The notes under the pieces: generated by a model
The model's input: the letters and a program-made list of their open reading frames with translations, nothing else
Databases searched by the model: none
Told to the model about the DNA's origin: nothing
Origin: Odobenus rosmarus divergens
Lineage: Eukaryota; Chordata; Mammalia; Carnivora; Odobenidae
Length of the DNA: 64,000 nucleotides
Assembly (NCBI RefSeq): GCF_000321225.1
Contig: NW_004450381.1
Span: 1,630,457-1,694,456, forward strand
Direction of reading: 5' to 3'
Part shown: positions 58,236-64,000 of the stretch, in pieces
How positions within the stretch are numbered: the stretch's first letter is position 1
Layout of the letters: the number at the start of each line of letters is the position of its first letter
Position numbers and translations under genes: made by a program

Positions 58236-58668
58236 TGTTGGTTTGCAAATGTGGGAGCTCCCCAGGTGAAATCTGAAACTGGTCCCCATACCTGGAAGGC
58301 AAGGAGAGACTGAAGAAAGACGCAGACCTTCCCAGATTGTAGGTGGCAGTTTTAATAAGCAAGGCCACTTACATATGAGGCTCGTCTTGAGTGGCCACAA
58401 GACAAGTAGATCTCTGCACGTGTCCACCAGAATCTTAAGAGTTCATATAGAAATCTTAACGGGGTTCAGTCACATGTACTGCCCAGATGGTCCTAATATT
58501 ACTCTCTCAAGCTGTGTCTTTGAAGTAGCTCCTAGCGTAGCAACAGTGGGCAGAACGCACATTCCAAGAATGGGGGGAAGCAGCGGGGGAGGGAAGGAGC
58601 CTCTGATTGCCTGGGTCCAGCTCATGGGTCAACTGGCAATCACATGCTCTTGATGACCTCCTCTAACA
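58236..58668 (-). mobile_element. Solo LTR of an endogenous retrovirus
   Basis: 433 bp bounded by TG and CA. On the - strand it starts TGTTAGAGGAGG and ends in ACCAACA. Flanks AGTTG and AATTG are a near-perfect 5-bp duplication, and L1 sequence continues on both sides. A TATTAAA signal lies within it on the - strand. No internal viral genes are present; the provirus was lost by LTR recombination (inference). Family unassigned. Confidence 0.7.
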
Positions 58669-59019
58669 AATTGTTCATAGTACTCTTATAATCCTTTTTA
58701 TTTCTGTAGAATCAGTAGTGATATCCCCACTTTCATTTCTGATTTTAGTAATTTCAGTCGGGATTCCCTTTTTTTCTCAGTCACTCAAGCTAAAGGTTTG
58801 TCAATTTTGTTATTCTTTTTGAAGAACCAACTTTTGTTTTCATTGCTCTTCTCTATTGTTTCTCTATTCTCTATTTTATTTCTCTCTGCTCTAATCTTTA
58901 TTATTTCCTCGCTACTGTTACCTTGGGTTTAGTTTGCTCTTCTTTTTCTAGTTCCTTAAGATGTAAAATTCGGTTGTTGATTTGAAATCCTTCTTTTTTA
59001 AATTTTTATTTTTTTATTT

Positions 59020-59205
59020 TTATAAAGATTTTATTTATTTATTTGAGAGAGAGAGAGAATGAGAGATAGAAAGCACGAGAGGGAAGAGGGTCAGAGGGAG
59101 AAGCAGACTCCCCGCTGAGCAGGAAGCCCGATGTGGGACTCGATCCCGGGACTCCAGGATCATGACCTGAGCAGTCGCTTAACCAACTGAGCCACCCAGG
59201 CGCCC
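59020..59205 (-). mobile_element. CAN-SINE, reverse
   Basis: Reverse copy with (GA)n block and head 'ccacccaggcgccc'. Confidence 0.93.
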
Positions 59206-59216
59206 TATTTTTATTT

Positions 59217-59310
59217 TTTTTTAAATAAACTCTAAGCCCAGTGTGGAGCTTGATTTCATGACCCCGAGATCAAGAGTCACCTGCTCTACAAATTGAGCCA
59301 GTCAGGTGCC
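59217..59310 (-). mobile_element. Short tRNA-like carnivore SINE, reverse
   Basis: Reverse copy without C/T-rich middle ('ccccgagatcaagagtcacc'). Confidence 0.8.
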
Positions 59311-59315
59311 TGCCT

Positions 59316-59503
59316 TTTTTTTTTTTTTTTTTTTTTAAGATCTTATTTATTTGACAGAGAGAGACACAGCGAGAGCAGGGAACACAAGCAAGGGGAGTGG
59401 TTCCCGCGGAGCAGAGAGCCCGATGTGGGACTCGATCCCAGGACCCTGGGATCATGACCTGAGCTGAAGGCAGACGCTTAACGCCTGAGCCACCCAGGCG
59501 CCC
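59316..59503 (-). mobile_element. CAN-SINE, reverse, long poly-T
   Basis: Reverse copy with an uninterrupted poly-T (reverse tail), suggesting a recent insertion. CCTGCCTT flanks both sides. Confidence 0.93.
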
Positions 59504-59825
59504 ACCTGCCTTCTTTTTTAATTAAGTGTTTATACATTCCCCTCTTGCACTGCTTTCATTGCATCCTACAAGTTTGGGTATGTTTTGTCGTTCTTTTCAT
59601 TTGTTCCAAGACATTTTCTAATTTCCTTTGTGATTTTAATCCATTGGTTGTTCAAAAACGTGTGGTTTAATTTTCATAGATTTTTGAATTTTCCTTCTGC
59701 TACTTATTTCTAGTTTCATTCCACTGTGATTGGAAAAGATACTTCATATGATTTCAGTCTTTTAAAATTTATCACGACTTGTTTTGTGGCCTAACATGTG
59801 ATCTATCCTGGAGAATGTCTTTGCC

Positions 59826-60683
59826 TTTTTTCCTGTCAGGCACACTGTGGCTTGGCACTGTCCTCCCCTGGTAACCCAGATTCTAGCAATAAAGCCATGG
59901 GCTGGCAGGAATGCTGTCTGCAGAGCTGCAGAGACCCTCAAAAGCCTCAAACCCAGTCACCTCTCATCTTAGAGGTGAGAAAACTGAGGCTCAGAGGATC
60001 AGAGGCTTCACCCCTAAGGCCACAGGCCCCCTGCAACTTCCCTTCTGTGGCATCAGCAACGATCACACCACTTCCACCCTAGGTTCAGTCAACAGATGTT
60101 TGCCGAGCACCTAAACATGAGTTAAACCCTCAAATGAGTCCATGTGTGCAGGTCCCATCTACTCTAAGGCAGACCTGAACATTTTGATTTTAGGCAGTGA
60201 GAGGTGTGGAGAATCAAATCCTTTCTGGTGTATTAGTGCCCATTTCATAAATACACCAACTTGTTATCTAAGCTGGCTTCTGTATTAGGTTGACTACACG
60301 CTCCTTTTAGAAACCACAGGCACAAAAGTTGTGGACACTGAAGGCCAGACAGAAAAGCTCACTGTATCTGCAGGGCTGGATTCTATGAAAAATAAGTACA
60401 AAGGGGGCTTTTACATGAAGCGAAAAGTCTGTGGCTCAGAGAGGCTAAGGGGGTTAACACAGAGGGATGACCAGGCAGTTCCAACCAGGTTTTTCTCCCC
60501 AGGTGGCTGTCCAGGAGCACCCCGGCCCTGACATGGGATGGGTTCTGCAATTCAGCTGTTGGGCCAGGGAAGGAATGAGCTGCCTTCTCTGACCGGGCAC
60601 AGTAAGGGTAGAACCAGAGGACCCCACTCTGACCTCCAACACTGTGGCCGACTGTAGAGGTTTGAGATTTCACAGTAGGGACT
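59826..60683. other. Intergenic DNA with MIR remnant
   Basis: MIR-like piece at about 59955-60080 ('gaggtgagaaaactgaggct'). Remainder shows nothing I can support. Confidence 0.5.
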
Positions 60684-60898
60684 CTTTTTTTTAGAAAATA
60701 TGTATTTATTTGAGAGAGAGAGAGAGAGAGAGCAAGCAGGGGGAAGGGCAGAGAGAGAGAATCTCAAGCAAACTCCCTGCTGAGCAAGGAGCCCGACTCA
60801 GGGCTGGATCTCATGACCTTGAGATCATGACCCTGAGATCATGACCTCAGCTGAAACCAAGAGTCAGTCACTCAACCGACTGAGTCACCCAGGTGCTC
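60684..60898 (-). mobile_element. CAN-SINE, older subtype, reverse
   Basis: Reverse copy with a small internal duplication ('gagatcatgaccctgagatc') and an expanded (GA)n. Confidence 0.9.
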
Positions 60899-60984
60899 TC
60901 AGCACAGGTGGGACTTTTGCTGTGTGATGCAAGGAACAGAGCCCTTATAGGCTCCCTGGCCCATCTAGTCTGTCTCTCACCACT

Positions 60985-61070
60985 GTCCTGTGACATAAAG
61001 CAGAAGAGGAGATATGGTCCCACTTTACAGATGTGGAAGCCAGGGTGCAGAGAGGTGAGTAACATGCTAT
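60985..61070 (+). repeat. MIR-like fragment
   Basis: 'cccactttacagatgtgga' followed by 'gtgcagagaggtgagtaaca'. Confidence 0.5.
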
Positions 61071-61074
61071 GTCA

Positions 61075-61925
61075 GTCAGGCAATCAGTGCTCAATCAGAG
61101 AAGCAGAATCAATAGGGAATGCAGATATATTTATATATACAGGAGATACATACGTATACACACATACACACACACACATATCCATAGATAGATAGATAGA
61201 TGGATAGATAGATAGATAGATAGATACACAGAGATTTAGTGCAAGGAATTGCCTTACATGATGATGGGGACTGGTTAGCCAAGCCTAAAATCCACAGATG
61301 GGATAGGCCACCAGGAATGGCAGGCTGAGACTCAGGGGGCCACAGACGGATGGTCTGCTCTCTCTATAAATCTCTATTGCTACATCATACCATGGACTAC
61401 CATGGCCCCCTTTAACACTGCAAATAGAGTCATGAGTGCCTTTAAATGAAACAAATTAGAGAAGAATTCCAGAAAACCTAGCACCAATGCAGAAAACTCG
61501 TCCTGAAGATTCTGTTCCGGTACCAGAATCTGTATCAGCAAGGGTCCAACTAGAGAAGCAGAAACAGTAGGATATATATTAAGAGATTTATTGCAAGGCA
61601 TTGATTTAAGTGATTGTGGGGGCTGGAGAGACAAGTCTGAAATCTGTAGGGCAGGTGGTCAGGAAAAACAAATGGGATCTCTCAGGCACATAGGGGTGGG
61701 GGAAGTTGCTATCCACAGGCAGAATTTCTTCTTCGTCGGGGAAGCCTCAGCTCTCCTCCTGAGGGCCTTTTGACTGATTGAATCAGGCCTACCTGGATTA
61801 TCTAGAATAATCTCACTTGCTTAGTTGACTGGTTATGGACTTTAATCACATCTACAAAATACCTTCATAGCAACACCCAGATTAGCGTCTGATTGAATAT
61901 GTGGGGACAGCAGCCATGTTGACAC
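61075..61925. repeat. Two tandem copies of an ancient interspersed repeat
   Basis: Left copy (about 61075-61370) has 'caatcagagaagcagaatca' and 'gtgcaaggaattgccttac'. Right copy (about 61530-61925) has 'caactagagaagcagaaaca' and 'ttgcaaggcattgattta'. Probably LINE 3' sequence; family not fixed. Confidence 0.5.
61159..61226 (+). repeat. (CA)n and (GATA)n microsatellites
   Basis: A CACACA run is followed by about ten GATA units (61185-61225) with one GATG interruption. Confidence 0.92.
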
Positions 61926-62139
61926 ATCCAGTGACTGTCTCCCCTGCCCACAGCCACCGAGTAGCTTAATGACTGGATCAGCCTCAGCTTCCCCTACTTG
62001 CACATACGCTCCCTCCCTTACCCTCAGGTTGCCGACGGTCTAAACAGAGGAAGAGAGGAACCTCAGGACTAGGGCATCCCATGTGTCTAACTGCAAATCC
62101 ACCTGCACCATCAGTGCCTGAGATTTTTCTTTTTAAATG

Positions 62140-62330
62140 GAGGTAAAATTCATATGACATGGATTTAGCCATTTTAAAGCATGCAATTCAGTGGCATTTC
62201 ACATGGGTACTTTCACAGTGTTGTGTAACCATCACTTCTGTGTAGCCCCAAAACATTTCGTCAGCCAGGAAGGAAACCTCATACCCACTGCAGTTACTCT
62301 TCAATTTACCCTCCCGGCCTGGAACATTTT
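62140..62330 (-). mobile_element. Ancient L1M fragment, antisense
   Basis: 'aggtaaaattcatatgacat' and 'gtgttgtgtaaccatcactt' match ancient L1 3' sequence in reverse. Confidence 0.6.
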
Positions 62331-62449
62331 TAAACCAACAGTGTTATCAGGACATCATCAGGGAGAACTTGGGCGTGTAAAGCCTGCTGTACTTGCTGAT
62401 CTGCCAGGGGCAGAGGTGCCCTCCTTGGCGGGCAGGGGCTAAAATCCAG

Positions 62450-62533
62450 CTACTCTTTCACGACATTGGGGCTGTAGTTGGGTTTGACAGCTTCGGTGAG
62501 CTCCTGAGCGTACATCTCATATCTGCCGGTCAT
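62450..62533 (-). CDS. UPB1: UPB1, beta-ureidopropionase, terminal coding exon (partial gene)
   Basis: UPB1 hydrolyses N-carbamyl-beta-alanine and N-carbamyl-beta-aminoisobutyrate, the third step of uracil/thymine breakdown, in the cytosol of liver and kidney. On the - strand, after acceptor CTTTCAG at 62534 and above, the exon reads in phase 0 [16 protein letters not shown] ... [10 protein letters not shown] and stops at TAG (62450-62452): 27 residues matching the recalled human C-terminus, which has only a few substitutions. The nitrilase catalytic residues (Glu, Lys, Cys) lie in earlier exons beyond the window. The ATG at the exon start is an internal methionine. The match, the acceptor and the conserved gene order make the call firm despite its shortness. 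Confidence 0.93.
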   Translation of the reverse strand: MTGRYEMYAQELTEAVKPNYSPNVVKE

Positions 62534-62586
62534 CTGAAAGCGAAACACAGGCAGACAGATTCCGGTTTACTCACCACCACCTCTTG

Positions 62587-62600
62587 CCACTAGAGGGCAG
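62587..62600 (+). promoter_or_regulatory. CTCF core motif
   Basis: CCACTAGAGGGCAG matches the CTCF consensus CCASYAGRKGGCRS at all fourteen positions. Occupancy is not shown. Confidence 0.55.
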
Positions 62601-63499
62601 CCATGGGACAGAAATTTGTCAGGAAGGCCAGTGGGAGGACAGGACAGTTTCAGACCATAGCGTAGAGGAACAACCCCTGTGTGACCACTGGGTACTGATT
62701 CTAGCGCTGTAGCAAAGATCACAGATGCTGAGATGACTCACACACACTGGCCCCTCTTGCTGGAAGACCTCTGTGACCTGTCCGTCCAGGAGGTGTGGCC
62801 TGCCCCGAGGCAGAAGGGAAGAAGGCTGTCCTGAGGTCTTGCTGAACCCCAGAAGAACAGCCTACAGCCCAGAGAGGGGAGTGACCTGCTCCAGGTCTCC
62901 AGGCAGCAGTGGAATCTGCTGGGATTTGCACCCTGGACTCCTGGTTCTGGGTCTGGGGGAGAGTGGGGGCAGGGCTGGCAAACCTACCCAGGGTGCTCAC
63001 ACCCAGGCATTCCCTCCCTCCTTCCCAAAACCCAGACAGGAGCTCAGGCCCATCACCATAGTTTGGGGGGGGGGGGGCTTTTGCATTCAAAAAGTTACCG
63101 ATGAGAAAACATCCTGTTTATTGTGTGGAATCCTGCATTAATCTGAGCTTCCCAGGAAGAGGACAGCCAGGCCAGGAGACGTTCATGTGGGCAATGCCTT
63201 ATTTGTCTGATGAGGATCTGAGACTCAGGGAACATGCCCAAAGACCCATGCTCAGGTAAACGGGGGAGGTGATTCCTCCCAGACACGCTGGGCAAAGTCA
63301 TGCAGTCATGAGGACCTTCATTTGCATGTGTAAGTGGGTTCTGAGTTGGTAGAAATACTGCTGGACACGAATGCAGCAAACTCCATCTGCATCCAGAATA
63401 AGAGGGTATATTCCAGGGGTCCAATGGACGCCACCACCCCATTCCAGGAGGGTGGGCACTTCCGCTCCTCCCAGGACCCCTGGTGTCACATGTGTTAGG

Positions 63500-63640
63500 T
63501 CTCAAAGGCCACTTGAGATCTTCCAGTTTTACAAACAGGCATACTAAGGCCTGGGAGCAGAAAGGGCTTGCTCAGGGTGACTGAGAAAGGCAGTGGCAGA
63601 GCCGGGCCTAGATTCCATTTCTCTGTGTGACCCATTTCCC
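63500..63640 (+). repeat. MIR-like fragment
   Basis: 'ccagttttacaaacaggcat', 'cttgctcagggtgactgaga' and 'gcagagccgggcctagattc' in MIR order. Confidence 0.6.
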
Positions 63641-64000
63641 TCTACTGTCAAGGCCTAGGCCATGGGGCCAGGCCACAGGCAGAGCCAGACACCCACATTT
63701 ATCTTGTGCAAATGCCTGGAAAGGAAAAAAAGGATTAGAGAAGCCAATCCACTCTATTCTCCGGACAAATGAAATTGAGATTAATTTGTTTGAAGGCGCC
63801 CAGAATCTACATCAGACAAGAGGAGAATTTATTAAGGTCGGCTGCTTGGGCATCATTTGACCCAGTGGCTCCTCCCTCGCACACCAGCTCTGGGAGGAAG
63901 AGACCCGGTCCTCTGCTCGGCTTGGAGCCTCATCTGGCCGCTCCTGAGAGCAAACCCAGCAGCTGTGGTTTCTAGCTCTTGAGAGCAGGATGGGTGTCCA

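Larger units (their letters stand above)
57716..59825 (-). mobile_element. L1 ORF2-derived sequence, antisense, heavily interrupted
   Basis: 'gatgttaacgtaatgttggcc', 'cttcatctaggttgtccaat' and 'ccattggttgttcaaaaacg' are reverse-complement L1 ORF2 blocks in consistent order. It is interrupted by three CAN-SINEs or short SINEs at 59.0-59.5 kb, one short SINE at 57.9 kb and a solo LTR. No ORF survives. Confidence 0.8.
62534..64000 (-). other. UPB1: UPB1 last intron (partial)
   Basis: No further UPB1 exon was found before the window ends; the preceding exon should encode the region ending in a QVNDVWNFK-like motif. Contains a canonical CTCF core, a 13-G run at 63065-63077 and a MIR piece at about 63500-63640. 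Confidence 0.65.

Noticed and set aside
61185..61225. CRISPR-like or other structured direct repeats
   Set aside because: Simple GATA microsatellite. The genome is mammalian and there are no repeat-spacer units.

Overview
This is a mammalian nuclear genome window from an arctoid carnivore, most likely bear/panda or seal rather than dog or cat. The lineage call rests on about 40 copies of the carnivore tRNA-derived SINE (CAN-SINE). Many have the 'GGCGCCTGGGTGGCTCAG' head, a C/T-rich middle ending in a 'CTGTCAAATAAATAAA'-type tail, and a frequent 'CTCAGTCGTTAAGCG' or 'CTCAGTCATTAAGCG' variant. The equivalent dog and cat elements read differently. Species assignment is inference.

Four protein-coding genes can be read, in the same relative order and orientation as I recall for human 22q11.23 (LRRC75B, SNRPD3, GUCD1, UPB1). 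(1) The last coding exon of LRRC75B lies on the + strand at 1004-1529; the rest of the gene is upstream of the window. (2) SNRPD3, the spliceosomal core protein Sm D3, is complete in its coding part on the - strand: exons 35881-36006, 23602-23794 and 21681-21742, 126 codons in all, with an untranslated first exon probably in the CpG island near 37.4-37.5 kb. (3) GUCD1 is complete on the + strand with six coding exons between 38578 and 48555 (240 codons) and a roughly 2.4 kb 3' UTR ending after an AATAAA at 50999. (4) The last coding exon of UPB1 (beta-ureidopropionase) lies on the - strand at 62450-62533; the rest is beyond the right edge.

SNRPD3 and GUCD1 are head-to-head across a CpG island (about 37.3-38.75 kb) with several GC boxes, so they probably share a bidirectional promoter. 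LRRC75B and SNRPD3 are tail-to-tail, as are GUCD1 and UPB1, and both tail-to-tail gaps are full of transposon debris.

Layout: 1-3.1 kb LRRC75B last intron, exon and 3' UTR; 3.1-5.1 kb GC-rich intergenic with an 18-bp minisatellite; 5.1-21.5 kb intergenic L1, HAL1-like and SINE nest, including a 50-N assembly gap whose two flanks are the same sequence; 21.5-37.5 kb SNRPD3; 38.5-51.0 kb GUCD1; 51-62.4 kb intergenic with an interrupted antisense L1, a Tigger-type DNA element and a 433-bp solo LTR; 62.4-64 kb UPB1 terminal exon and last intron. No CAN-SINE was seen between 33,958 and 54,658, the interval holding the shared promoter and all of GUCD1.

Functionally the genes are unrelated: Sm ring assembly for snRNPs, a C39-peptidase-like protein of uncertain biochemistry, the last step of uracil/thymine breakdown, and a leucine-rich-repeat protein. 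I found no convincing novel multi-gene system. The observations most worth checking are an overlapping upstream ORF in GUCD1, a NAGNAG acceptor in its last intron, the GUCD1 C39-like triad, a 117-bp element present twice in SNRPD3 intron 2, and the duplicated-flank assembly gap.
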